37,660 nt of DNA from Anaeromyces robustus (taxonomy: Eukaryota > Neocallimastigomycota > Neocallimastigomycetes > Neocallimastigales > Neocallimastigaceae), in the NCBI GenBank assembly GCA_002104895.1, contig MCFG01000338.1, positions 40,001 to 77,660 of the forward strand. Direction: 5' to 3'. Under the pieces are notes generated by a model. It made no database searches, had not been told where the DNA came from, and saw only the letters and a program-made list of their open reading frames with translations. Below, piece by piece: positions 13,601 through 34,998 of this stretch. Position numbers and translations under genes: made by a program. How positions within the stretch are numbered: position 1 is the stretch's first letter; each line of letters starts with the position of its first letter.

Positions 13601-13871
13601 TCAACAAAAAGTGCTAATGATTAGAAAAGCTATTAGAGATAAAAGTCTTGGTATACGAAAAACAGTTTCATTTAAGGATCATTCTGAAGGAAAAAAATAT
13701 AATAAGCATAAAGAATCAAAAAATAATAATAACAATAATAATAATGATAATAACAATAATAATAACAATAATACCAATAATACCAATAATAATGATTCCT
13801 CTGCAAATAATGAGAATAAGAAACCAAATAATGAAAAAACGGAAAATGCTAATATTAAAACAGAAAATTAA
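10610..13871 (+). CDS. TAF12: TFIID/SAGA subunit TAF12, histone-fold protein (six exons)
   Basis: Model: join(10610..10712, 11384..11485, 11988..12703, 12928..13215, 13295..13409, 13522..13871), 557 residues. All junctions are GT-AG and in frame. TAF12 pairs with TAF4 through its histone fold and serves in TFIID and SAGA in the nucleus. The diagnostic part spans exons 4-6, residues about 376-480: LTKRRIQELVSRIDPNERLD, then VEELIMEITQQFVKEVTEF, AKHRKSDLLEAKDLVLGLN and QVPGFVDSIKP with a basic end RHQQKVLMIRKAI. This follows the animal and yeast TAF12 pattern, including the HRKS...LE.KD and PGF motifs. Residues 1-370 are low-complexity, rich in Pro, Gln, Ala, Thr and Asn. The C-terminal tail after about residue 490 is an Asn-rich run. 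The first ATG was chosen because it opens the only exon whose phase joins exon 2. The acceptors of exons 3 and 4 are the least certain junctions. Confidence 0.92.
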
Positions 13872-15124
13872 TAATTTTAACATTATAATATATATTATTT
13901 TTATAGTACCTATACTTTAATTTTTTTTTTCTTTAAATTTTCAATTTTCAATTTATCTTTTTTAATTTCATAATCTGAACAAATCTATTTATTATAAAAT
14001 TCTTTATTATAGCTTTTATAATATAATAATATAATAATAAAATAAAATAAATAAATAAATCTATTTTTTTTTTTTATTTTATTCTTATATATTTATATGC
14101 TTAATTAAATTAAAATAATTTAAATAAAATAAAAATAAAATAAAATAAAATAAAATAAAATAAAATAAAATAAATATAAATATAAATATAAATATAAAAA
14201 TAGAAATAGAAATAGAAATAGAAAATAAAAAATATAATATATAATATAATTTATCTTCAATATATATATATATATATATATATTTAATTATTACTTTCTT
14301 TTTTATCATGAATATTTTTAAATGGAATAATAATATGTGCATATTTATTTAACATGGAGTGAAATTTTGATTATAAAACTTTTTATTATTTTTTAATTTT
14401 AAGTTTATTATTTTTGATACGATTTATATATATAATAACTAAATATTTAATAAATTTTGAAAAAATAAAAAAAATAAAAAAAATAAAAAATAAAGAAATA
14501 ATAAAAAATTATAATTTATTTATTAATTTATATGTCTTGTAAACAAAAAATTTCATTATAATAAGTAATATTATTATTAGTATATTACATATTCACATAT
14601 ATATTATATATGAATAGTTTAATCTAAATTAGTAAAAAATTAGTAAAAAATTAGTAAAAAATTAATTATATATTTATTTAATAAAAAAGAAAGAAAAAAA
14701 CATTGAAATAACAACAAAAAACTAAAAATAATAATTATAAATTAATAGCAGAAAAGTGTCAAAAGAAAAAAAAATTACAATTTTCGTAAAAATCATATAA
14801 ATATAAAAATCATTAAAATGAAATAAATTTTTTATTTATTAATATTTATTTATTAATTTATTTATTATATATTTATTCTTTCTTTGGTTTTTTCTTGCAT
14901 ATACATAAATGTTCATTCTTTATATATAATTAATATTCAATATTTCTAGTTTTTTCTTTTTTTTTTTAGGATATATATTAATTACAATATATTATTTATT
15001 ATTTTGTATTATAAGTTATAATTTATATGAATATATTTATATATTCATGTATTTTTGATATAGCTAGTTATTAATTTTTTTTTTTTTTTTTTTTTTTATT
15101 TATTTATTTATTATTTTAAAATTT
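13872..15124. other. Convergent intergenic region between TAF12 and ceramide synthase
   Basis: The 3' ends of the two genes face each other across about 1.25 kb. The stretch contains an A-rich block (14115-14225) of AAAAT, AAATAT and AAATAG repeats, a TA run near 14262-14282, and poly(T) near 15077-15097. No gene is seen. Confidence 0.7.
14115..14225. repeat. Consecutive penta- and hexanucleotide repeats
   Basis: About eleven AAAAT units pass into about five AAATAT units and then four AAATAG units, as if one array had drifted stepwise. Confidence 0.85.
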
Positions 15125-15768
15125 TTAATTAGCCTTGATTTTTTTTGCTTTAGACTTAGCTTTAGATTTATTATCTTTTTTACCTTGATTCATTTTTAAT
15201 TTATCAAAACCTTCTTCATGAGCATTAACTAGTTCGTTCGTAGTTATATAATTTATGAAAATTAAAAGGAAAGTAATAAACCAATAAATATGTAATACAA
15301 CTAGTGAAGCCATTAATAAAATTAAAAATTTATTCTTTTCATGATGAGGAACTGGTATTTGTTTGATAGCTGAATAAATAACTTGGAATGGATAAACATA
15401 TAAACGGAAATATATCCAAGAAGATAATAATCCAGTATAAGATATCACTGTAATAAAATTATATTTTGAATTTATTGTAATTTTTGATAAACTACCACAA
15501 ATATCGGATATATCATGAATAAATAATACTAAAGTACCAATACGTGGATAATTGTTAAAGAATGAAAACAAAATTAATCCAATTGTAATAATATGATGTA
15601 ACATCATATCACCACTTTAAATATATATATAAATAATGTAATAATATAAATAAAATATAAAATAGATATAATAATATAATAATAGTAATATAAAAAAAAA
15701 TAGTAATATAAATATTTATAAATAATTAGAATTTAAAAATATCCAAATTTAAATTTCATTAAAAACAA

Positions 15769-15838
<70 letters not shown>

Positions 15839-16992
15839 GCATATATTTAAATTTATAAATAATTACAAGCTTGGTTTTCCATAATATTTAAATTGATCAA
15901 TAAGTGAATGTAAATGATAAGAAAGAGCAATTACATAATAATAATAAATATTTTTAGTTTGGTTTTGATATGGTAAATCCTTCCACATTTCTTCAACATC
16001 TCCATGACCACCTAAAGATTTTGGGAAATAACTTTCATCTTTTAAAAGATAATAACCTATAACAGAAAGAGCAATATAGTTTAGTGTTTTATAAATTTGA
16101 GTAGCACACTATATATTAAAATATAATAATAATATTATTATATTAAATAAAATTTTATTTAATTATTATTATTATTATTATCATTAATTATATTAAATTT
16201 ATTATGTATATATAATGGATAAATGGTATTTAAATATATATAAAATACATATAAAAAATAATAATTATAATATGTATTATTTCTTTATTCTTTTTATATG
16301 TTATTTAACATTTATACTCTTATTAAAAATATATTAAAATAAATTAATTTAAATCAACCATTTATATTAGATTTATTAATTATTATTAATTATTTAATGA
16401 ATGATTGATATATTTTTGTTGTTATATTTTATTTCATTCTTACCTTTTCAACTTTTGAATCTCTATCAGGCCAATTTTTATCCTTTCTTACAATTTTATC
16501 ACCAATAACTTTAAAAGCTTTAATTAAATACTTTCTAACTACAATAATTATAAAACTACAAGGTATAGCTGGAAGTATTATTTTTGGATCTGGTGGAAAG
16601 ACTAACTATTTATCATATAAAAGTTATTTAGAAATTGTTCATGATTTAATCATATAATTATTTATAAATAAAAATATAAATAGATGTAAAAAAAAAATAT
16701 ATATATATATATATATAATAAAAAATAGTAGTTAATATTATTTAATTGTCTTTTAACATTCATTTATATATGTATAACACTGTATTATATATTATATTAA
16801 ACTATATTATTTATATAATAATAATTAATTTACTTTTTCATCTTTACTAGCAATGGTTTTATGTTTATTATAGAATTTATAGGTTTCATATGAATACCAT
16901 ATGAAAACAACAACAAAAATATTAGAAAAAACGTTAAAAATGTTAAACTTCTTTTTTCCACTTTTACTTCCTTTATTATTCTTGTTTGCCAT
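15125..16992 (-). CDS. LAG1: Ceramide synthase, LAG1/TLC-domain protein (four exons)
   Basis: Model: complement(join(15125..15614, 15867..16108, 16444..16605, 16834..16992)), 350 residues, every junction GT-AG and in phase. Ceramide synthase N-acylates sphingoid bases with acyl-CoA in the ER membrane. The Lag1 motif lies in exon 4: His194-His195, then SFFNNYPRIGTLVLFIHDIS with His221-Asp222 and Asp225, which are the conserved His and Asp pairs of the family. Exon 3 holds DLPYQNQTKNIYYYYVIALSY, the usual start of the TLC domain. A hydrophobic segment lies at residues 17-33, PDPKIILPAIPC after residue 54, and several more membrane spans in exon 4. The C-terminus is Lys-rich and cytosolic in type. 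No homeobox-like domain is present, as in other fungal enzymes. Length is close to the usual 340-420. Yeast LAG1/LAC1 specificity cannot be told from sequence. Confidence 0.93.
15773..15837. repeat. (AAT)n microsatellite inside a LAG1 intron
   Basis: About 21 AAT triplets within the intron between exons 3 and 4 of the ceramide synthase gene. Confidence 0.9.
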
Positions 16993-17977
16993 AGTTATTT
17001 TATTGGATTTTATTTTATTTGATTTTATTTTACTTTATTTTATTTTATATATATTTATATTTATCTTCTTTTTCTTTTTCTTCTTTTCTAATATATATAT
17101 TAAAATGTATAAAATTATTAATACCATTAATACACATTCATTTTGACATTTTATTCAAAGATAGAAAAGATAAAAATATTAATAATAAAAATATACTGAA
17201 TTAATATAATCAAAATATCTTTATATGAAAAAATTATATATACAAGACATATTATATATATTTATATATATATATATATATATTTTTTTAAAGAGAAAAA
17301 AAAAAAAAAAAAAAAAAAATTAAAAAGATTATAGTTATAATGGATTATTCTTTATTATGTTAACCTTACCTATTTATAACTTTGTATTTTTTTTAAATAT
17401 TTAAAATAAAAATTAAACTTAAATATTTAATTATATTTAATTAATATAATGTACTTTATATTTTTTATTATTTATTCGTTTGCTTGCTTGTTTGTTAAAC
17501 TATATTCTTTAAGAAACAAAATGTAACAAAAAAGAACTCAACATAAAAAAGAGGTTACTTTTATGTTTTATCATCTTTTTTAGAACACTAATATACATAT
17601 ATTAACTATTATAATTGAAAGTTTAATATATATCACGTGAATTGAACACTTCATTTTTCTTTTTTGTTTTTGTGTATTAAACATAGACTTTCAAATTAAT
17701 TAAATTTAATTAAAATAAATTGATATTGACAATTTTTAGAAGTAAAAAGTTTTATAATAATTTTTATAATAATTAAAGTTTATTTATTTAAGATTTAAAT
17801 TTAATAGTATATATACAAATATGGTAATTACAAGGTTTTACAAATTTGAGAAAATACATTCGTATTTATACTAATCGTGGCTTGATAATAATATAAAGAA
17901 AAATTAAATACAACGAGTTCATAACGTATTTACATTAATTAAAAATAAACAACGAGATAAATTAAAATAACAAAGAC
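16993..17977. other. Upstream region of the ceramide synthase gene
   Basis: Gene-free. Poly(A) at about 17293-17318, T-rich and A-rich tracts, and the TCACGTGA palindrome listed separately. The minus-strand LAG1 promoter should lie here. Confidence 0.65.
17633..17640. promoter_or_regulatory. TCACGTGA palindrome (bHLH E-box type)
   Basis: A perfect 8-bp palindrome with a CACGTG core, the type bound by bHLH factors such as Cbf1, Pho4 or SREBP-like proteins in fungi. It lies about 640 bases upstream of the LAG1 start. A GC-containing six-mer of this kind is rare in such AT-rich sequence. Function is inference only. Confidence 0.35.
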
Positions 17978-18102
17978 ATTTAATTTAACACACTACCACC
18001 TAATTATTAGGGAGTGGGCTTACTGCTTCACATTAGGGAAGGTCAAAGAAGCATACCCCGGTCATAGCAAAAAAAAAAAAAAAAAAAAAAAATTTAATTT
18101 AA
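17978..18102 (+). mobile_element. Short retroposed element (SINE-like) with poly(A) and 11-bp target duplication
   Basis: The body (17989-18068, 80 bases) is far richer in G and C than its flanks and ends in about 23 A. ATTTAATTTAA occurs directly before the body (17978-17988) and directly after the poly(A) (18092-18102). This is the signature of retroposition in trans by a LINE. The body contains the perfect hairpin CCTAATTATTAGG and the arms TGCTTC...GAAGCA. It is unlike the 3' tail of the LINE in this window, has no AATAAA, and I do not recognise it as a tRNA, 5S, U6 or 7SL derivative. It could also be the tail of another LINE family or a retrocopied small RNA. Confidence 0.75.
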
Positions 18103-27096
<8,994 letters not shown>

Positions 27097-30000
27097 TTTT
27101 TAATTTTGTATTTTTTTTTTTTTTATTATTATTGTATTTTAATATATAAAAATTTATATTATTTATTAAAATTTAAAAAAGAAATAATAAATTTTTAAAA
27201 AATTAAAATAATATTATTTCAATTTTTCTGTATTTTTTTCTTCCTTAAATTTGATTTTTATTTTTATTTTTGTTTTTATTTTTGTTTTTTTTTGTTTTTT
27301 GTTTTTGTTTTTGTTTTTGTTTCTATTTTTATTTTATTTTTACTTTTATTTTTTTTATCGTTTTTTTCTTTTTTTCGATTATTTTATTTGTAACTTTTAT
27401 AATTTGTTTTTGTTTTTTGTTTTTGTTTTTTCACTTTATTATTATAACAATGCTGATTCTTTTTTTTTTTTTTTTTTTAAGATTTATTCTATTCAAATGT
27501 TACTTAGATATAAATAATCCTTTTAAATTATTGAATATATTAAAAAAAAAAAAAAAAAAAAAAGAACCAAAAAAATCTTTTTTTACCGAATATTTCTTAT
27601 TATAAATTAATATATATTTTTATATATTTAATATCCATATTATAATTACTCTATCGTTTATATTTTTTATATGTATATATTTTTATATATAAATTTATAA
27701 TCTTTTTTAACTTTTTTTTTTTATAAAAAAAAGAAACATCTACAAATTAAATTTTTTATATCTACTGATAGACTGATAGTTTAGTTTATCATATAAAGAA
27801 TAATGAATTTATAGATTGCATTGGAAAGTATGTATTATAAAAAATATACTTTGAAATAAATATAAATAAATAATATTATATATATAGTGAGAGAGAGAAA
27901 AGAAAAATAAAAAGCGAATAGAAATTTCAATTAAATTTTGAATATAAATAAAATTATGTTTGAAATTGTATTGAATTTGAATTAAAATGATTTAAATTAT
28001 ATTAAATAAAAATTGAATAAATGAAATAAATTGTATCAAATTATATTAAATTAAATTATTAAATTAAATTGAATTTAATTGAATTTAATTGAATTTAATT
28101 GAATTTAATTGAATTTAATTGAATTTAATTGAATTGAATTGAATTGAATTGAATTGAATTGAATTGAATTGAATTGAATTGAATTGAATTGAATTGAATT
28201 GAATTGAATTGAATTGAATTGAATTGAATTGAATTGAATTGAATTGAATTGAATTGAATTGAATTGAATTGAATTGAATTGAATTGAATTGAATTGAATT
28301 GAATTGAATTGAATTGAATTGAATTGAATTGAATTGAATTGAATTGAATTGAATTGAATTGAATTGAATTGAATTGAATTGAATTGAATTGAATTGAATT
28401 GAAATTAATTGAATAGAATAGAATTGAATTGAATTAAATTGAAATTAATTGAATTAAATTGAATTAAATTGAATTAAATTGAATTTAATTGAATTTCATG
28501 AGCTGAAATTTGATATTACAATAGAAATGTATTATAATTGAAATTGATATTACAATAGAAATATATTATAATAGAAATTCGATATATATTATTAAAAACT
28601 TAACATTTCTTACAAATTGAAAAGTAATAAATAAATAAATAAATAAAATATAATATTTACAATTAATAAATTTATATTCATATATTATTAATATTGTATT
28701 ATTTTTTCTTTTCTTTTTTTTTTAAAAAAAAAGATTTCGATTTAAATTTATTTATTACGATTATAATTTAATAAATATTAACTTAAAAAACTTTCAGTAA
28801 TAAATATTTATCGAATGTTGGAGTAAATAATAAATAAAAAAAATTTTATTTATTATTGTTTTGATATCGAACATATAAAAAAAGATTATAAAAATGAAAA
28901 AAATATACTTTTCATTTAATTATAATAATAAGAATTACTTATCCTCTATCATAAAATTATAAAATTATATAAAAGTTTTTTTTTCTTTCATTAAATGAAT
29001 ACTTTTTATATCCAAATAAATTTCTTTTGAAAATAAAAATAGTATTTTTTATTCTTTATCAATAATTTATTTAATAAAGAAAAAGGGAAAAATTATTTAA
29101 AAAAATAAATATAAAGATGTTGATAAAAAAAAAACTTTCATAAATCTTAATTATTATATAAATATATAATAAATTTAATTAAAAAAAAAACTATAAAAAA
29201 ATATGTATTACTTTATATCTATAATATAATTAATAAATTAAATATTAACCATTAATATTTGCATTTTTAAAGTTGATTAATTTTAATTAAAGATTAAAAA
29301 AAAAAATTATAAAAAATAATGTATAATAGATTTAGTACAGTTTAATATAAATAATATTTCTTTTTCAATAATTTCAATATTTTTATATAATATTTTATTT
29401 AAAAAATAATTCTTTGAGCATAAATACAGTGATTATCGTTTAAATTTTTCTCTTCAAAATTATATATATAATATATTAATATTATATAATAATTTAAATT
29501 ATTTAAAATTTAAATAATAACATAAATACGATTTTATTGTTAATATCTATTTACTTTTGATCGTATAATGAATTAAGTAAATAAATAATACAAATATATT
29601 CTTGTCTCTATAATATAAATATTATAAAAAAAAAGTCATAAATTAATTATTGTAAATATATAAAATAAATAAAGCATTTTTCATATAGTTATACCATATT
29701 ACAATATAAAAAACAACTTATTAAAAATCTTTATAAAATTTCATTAATAGTTTTAATTATATACTTTTTAAGACCAATATCGTATAAATTTGTTTAAAAT
29801 ACATATATACATATAATATACTAAGTATAAAAATTTTGAATAAAATTATAATTAAATATTATTTTATTGAATTGTTTTTATTGTAATATATATTTGTTAT
29901 AATTAGAATTATAAATTATATCATATTGATTCATATTAATTAAAAATTTTAATGAAATTATATAAAATAAAAATTTTAATTTTATAATGAAAGGAAGTAA

Positions 30001-30182
30001 AGTAATTAATAATTTCAAAAAAAGAATATTATTCTTTTTTTCTCATTCATAATTAAAATAAATAAATTTAAAAAAAATAACAAAATAAAAAAAAAATTTA
30101 AATTTTGGCTTTCGTCTTTCTTTTTCTTCGTTTTGTTAATAAAATAATTAATAAATATTGTTTTTTTTTTTTTTTTCATTAA
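27097..30182. other. Intergenic DNA between Mdm1-like and Sm D3 genes
   Basis: Gene-free. Holds a T-rich stretch with TTTTTG repeats (27255-27430), short homopolymers, the GAATT satellite (28071-28400) and plain AT sequence. The Phe-rich open frames at 27251-27605 come from the T-rich repeats. The Mdm1-like promoter should lie just above 27097, without a recognisable element. Confidence 0.7.
28071..28400. repeat. GAATT pentanucleotide array
   Basis: Six copies of the ten-mer GAATTTAATT (28071-28130) are followed by 54 perfect GAATT units (28131-28400). Degenerate GAAATTAATT and GAATTAAATT units continue to about 28495. Confidence 0.95.
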
Positions 30183-30533
30183 CTACATTGGTCTAGTTTT
30201 TCTCAAATTTCTTCCCCTTGAACCTCTTGTCAATGTACTTTTGGTTCCTCTTCCTACACCTTTACCCTTAACACCACTATTTTGGAACATTGGAGCATTC
30301 TTTAACATATCTGGAACAAGAACGAAACGAATATTAGAACCACGTATATATACTTGATCAAGTTGTGAAACTCTACCATCTCTTTGAGTAATTGTAATAT
30401 CACGCATTTGAATGTTCATATTATCTTCGGCTTCATGTAAAATACCACGAAGTAATGCACCTGTACAAAGTTCTACTGAAACTGTGTGACCTTGGGCTTC
30501 GTGAAGTAATTTTATTGGAATACCGATAGACAT
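30183..30533 (-). CDS. SMD3: Small nuclear ribonucleoprotein Sm D3
   Basis: A single-exon gene of 116 residues. Sm D3 is one of the seven proteins of the Sm ring on U1, U2, U4 and U5 snRNAs and is needed for splicing in the nucleus. The Sm1 motif covers residues about 13-45 ([20 protein letters not shown] then [11 protein letters not shown]). The Sm2 motif is [17 protein letters not shown] at about 62-78, with the family's IRG signature. The C-terminal tail is basic and glycine-rich with RG pairs ([16 protein letters not shown]), as in other D3 proteins, where these arginines are methylated. Length and start match the family. Its codon use is less AT-biased than its neighbours, as expected of a well-expressed gene. 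Confidence 0.97.
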   Translation of the reverse strand: MSIGIPIKLLHEAQGHTVSVELCTGALLRGILHEAEDNMNIQMRDITITQRDGRVSQLDQVYIRGSNIRFVLVPDMLKNAPMFQNSGVKGKGVGRGTKSTLTRGSRGRNLRKTRPM

Positions 30534-32305
<1,772 letters not shown>

Positions 32306-32717
32306 ATGAGTACTCAAAGAAATTGGTTATCTACTAAAATCTATCAATTTGAAGTTACAACAGCATTATATATGCTTGATACCTGGGAAAAAGCTATTAT
32401 ATGTAAGATTTCATTTTGAAATTTTAATAAAAATATAACATACATAATATATAGATAATAAAAATATAAATTTTAAATCATTATTAATCACAATTATTTT
32501 TTTTACCATTGCTCTTTTTAAATATAATATTTTTTATAAAAAAAATAATTGCTTCATATTACTTGAATATTATTATTAATAATTAGATACTTTTTTAATT
32601 GGAATGATTTCACTTTATATATATTATATTATAAGAACTAATCCTTTTGGTTATCAAGATAAAATTTTAGCTCTATTCAGTGGTGTTCGTAATGTAATCA
32701 CTCATAAAGATCTTTAA
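32306..32717 (+). CDS. SPTSSA: Serine palmitoyltransferase small subunit (ssSPT), two exons
   Basis: Model: join(32306..32402, 32587..32717), 75 residues; the intron is GTAAGA...TTAG and the phase closes (T + AT gives Tyr33). Small subunits bind the LCB1/LCB2 (SPTLC) dimer in the ER membrane, stimulate it and influence acyl-CoA choice at the first step of sphingolipid synthesis. The exon 1 end reads QFEVTTALYMLDTWEKAII, matching the family's core (YQ..L.TALYMLEPWE) from animal SPTSSA/SPTSSB. One membrane segment follows (about residues 34-48, FLIGMISLYIYYII), then a short hydrophilic tail ending HKDL. Length agrees with the usual 70-80. It resembles the animal form more than yeast Tsc3. Each exon is too short to show up as a long open frame. 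The upstream gene is Sm D3, divergent and functionally unrelated. Confidence 0.87.
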
Positions 32718-33259
32718 AATCATTATATATAATAAATCAATTATGAAAAATGTATTATCTTTAAAATTATTAATTATAGAAGAAAAAAAAAATAATTTCA
32801 ATTATAGAAATTCATTCTTATTAATAATATTAAAAATATATATATATTTTAAAAGAATGAACAATCAGAAAAACAACAGAAAAAAGAATAATAATAATAG
32901 CATATTAATAATTAAATAATATAAATAAATGAATAAAATATATTATAATAACTCAAAAAAAAATAAAATAAAATGAAATAAAAATAAAATAAAAATAAAA
33001 ATAAAAATAATAAGATAATATTATCATTTATATAAATTGTAATAAAAAATTATAATTTTAGATATTATTATCTTATATATAAATTGTTATAAAAATTATA
33101 ACAATTTTTAAAGAGTTAAAAATATACATAAATCTTTAATTATATTAATAGAATTATCTTTTTTATATATAAATATTTATTAAATTAATATATTTAATAA
33201 GTTATATAAGTTACATAAAATTGATTATAACATATATATATATAATATTTAAATAATAT

Positions 33260-33297
<38 letters not shown>

Positions 33298-33412
33298 GTT
33301 TAACTTTCTTTTAAATAATTGAAATATATTTTAATTAAAAAATGAAAAATATAATATATATATTATATTTTTTTATTTTATATTTTTTTTTGACATTATG
33401 TATAGTTTTTAT

Positions 33413-33414
<2 letters not shown>
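32718..33414. other. AT-rich spacer between ssSPT and the LINE relic
   Basis: No gene is seen. Includes AAAAT repeats (about 32957-33010) and a TAA microsatellite (about 33262-33296). Confidence 0.7.
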
Positions 33415-33445
<31 letters not shown>

Positions 33446-34947
33446 TATCATTATATTATTATTATTATTTTTAATTAATTTTAAATAAAGATTAATCCTA
33501 GTCTTCAAAAAAAAAAAAGATACAAAGAAAATAATAAAATTTATTACAGATAGATATTAATCAAATTAAAAATCATTAAATAAACAAAAAGGAAAGAAGT
33601 TAACCTTCTAACCTCTCTCATTCAACAAATGAAACATCAATCAAATCTGTGTCAGAATAAATTCCATCCTTATCTTTTCGACGTAGAAGTCCTTGAAGCA
33701 ACCCAAAGTGTTCTTATTGTTATTATACTAATTGAGAAGAATCCGAAAGAATATATTTACAATTGGCATAACAATAGTAAGAAAATGTGATAGACCCACA
33801 ATATCCGGAACAGGAGACTCGAATTAACTTTTAATAAGTAGTTCATGCCACTGACTCTGTTCCCCAATAATTTCTAATTTTTTAAATGCATAACACCCAT
33901 CAAGGAATGTGTTAAGCATCAAGCAATACATATTATCTTCATAATCTTCGTCCTAGTCCATAGATATTTCCAGTGATTTATTTTAAAATAGTTAAGGCAA
34001 ACTTTAAGATTAAGTCATCAGCGTAGTTAAGAATCGTATTTCTATCTTGTTTAAAGGCCTTAAAACTGAAAATTCAATGAGATAAACTTTACTTTTTTCA
34101 CCAAAGTAAGGGCATAGCACATAAAAAAATTTTCAAGTGTTGATTTACACTTAAGTAAAAACTTGTAATTATTTTCAAGTGTTGATTTACCTTTAAGTAA
34201 AAACTTGTAATTAAATTGAAAATCTCTACGTATTCTCATAATCCAAAAGAACCCTGGTTAGTGTTGAAGTTAGAGCAAAGTCTTGTATTTCTTTTGATAG
34301 TCCATATTTACATTCAATGTAAATAGTAACTCTTTTAACTGGATTTTTCGTAAGTGTGTCTCTCTTTAAATACTTACCTTTAATTTCCTTTTTTTGAAAG
34401 ACCTTCTAATTTCTTCTTTAAGGTATGAGATTCTTTAGTCCATAAATAATAATAAGGCAAAGTAGGAATATATCTGTAATTAATTTTTTAATAATACAAG
34501 AAAAATTTCCCCATTTATCGAAATAACGAATTTGAGCAATAGCACAAATCGCTGAAAAGAGAATAAACCAAAGTTGACAAGATATGATATGATATAAGTT
34601 TAAGTGTTAGGATTAATAGATTTGTGTCCAAGATTCTAAAATAATCTTCTATTGAATATAGATTAAACTTTTTTGGTTTTATTCTTATTAAAGCCTAAAA
34701 GAGGATAGTATTAATTTAAAATACTGATAATATGGGAAGCAAAAATTCTTCTTTTTAAGAGTCAAAGGAATGTTACGATTAAGGAGAAAACGAGAGAATG
34801 AATTTATAGTCAAGTTTAGTTTTAAGTTGAGGTTTATAATAATAAGTTTTAGGAAAAGAGAATCAATAAAAGGGATATCAAGATAGTTATAGCAAGAAGT
34901 TTTAGGAATTCTATTAATACGAAGAAGAAGAAGAAATGTCGGATCAG

Positions 34948-34949
<2 letters not shown>
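33415..34949 (-). mobile_element. Decayed non-LTR retrotransposon, diverged relative of the adjacent LINE
   Basis: Read from the minus strand, 34949-34691 is one open frame beginning SDPTFLLLLRINRIPKTSCY and continuing with YLDIPF, SFSRFLLNRNIPLTLKK. It lines up with DPTFYLTGIAIPKTDCYTYL, GVPF and GFLKNDLIPIPLK in the intact LINE, just after its FADD motif. Further on, CAIAQIRYFDKW (about 34557-34520) matches CALAQVRCFNKW, LWTKESHTLKKKLEGLS matches TWDKESKILNDKLNNIS, and LTIVMPIV near 33760 resembles LLNDIMPVV near the LINE's C-terminus. Stops and frame changes are numerous, so it is dead. A short open end, GLLRRKDKDGIYSDTDLIDV, stops at 33618. The poly(T) at 33415-33443 may be its tail. It is cut off at 34949, where the younger LINE's poly(A) begins. 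Confidence 0.75.
34129..34212. repeat. 42-bp tandem duplication in the LINE relic
   Basis: Two head-to-tail copies (34129-34170, 34171-34212) with two mismatches. The unit is a multiple of three, so it kept the frame open locally (NYKFLLK.KSTLEN twice on the minus strand). Confidence 0.85.

Positions 34950-34998
<49 letters not shown>

Noticed and set aside
18004-18050. Two TTAGGG words, suggesting telomere sequence
   Set aside because: They are isolated, part of a hairpin and of a unique body, and not in tandem.
34000-34060. Minus-strand NYADDLIL, looking like a reverse-transcriptase catalytic box
   Set aside because: It lies downstream of sequence that already aligns with the region after the catalytic box of the neighbouring LINE, is bounded by stops in its own frame, and lacks the motifs that should precede it. 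It is probably a chance reading.
34936-34946. ATGTCGGATCA, identical to the first 11 bases of the TAF12 coding sequence at 10610
   Set aside because: In the relic this stretch is antisense to the conserved SDPTF codons, and similarity ends at once on both sides, so the match is chance.
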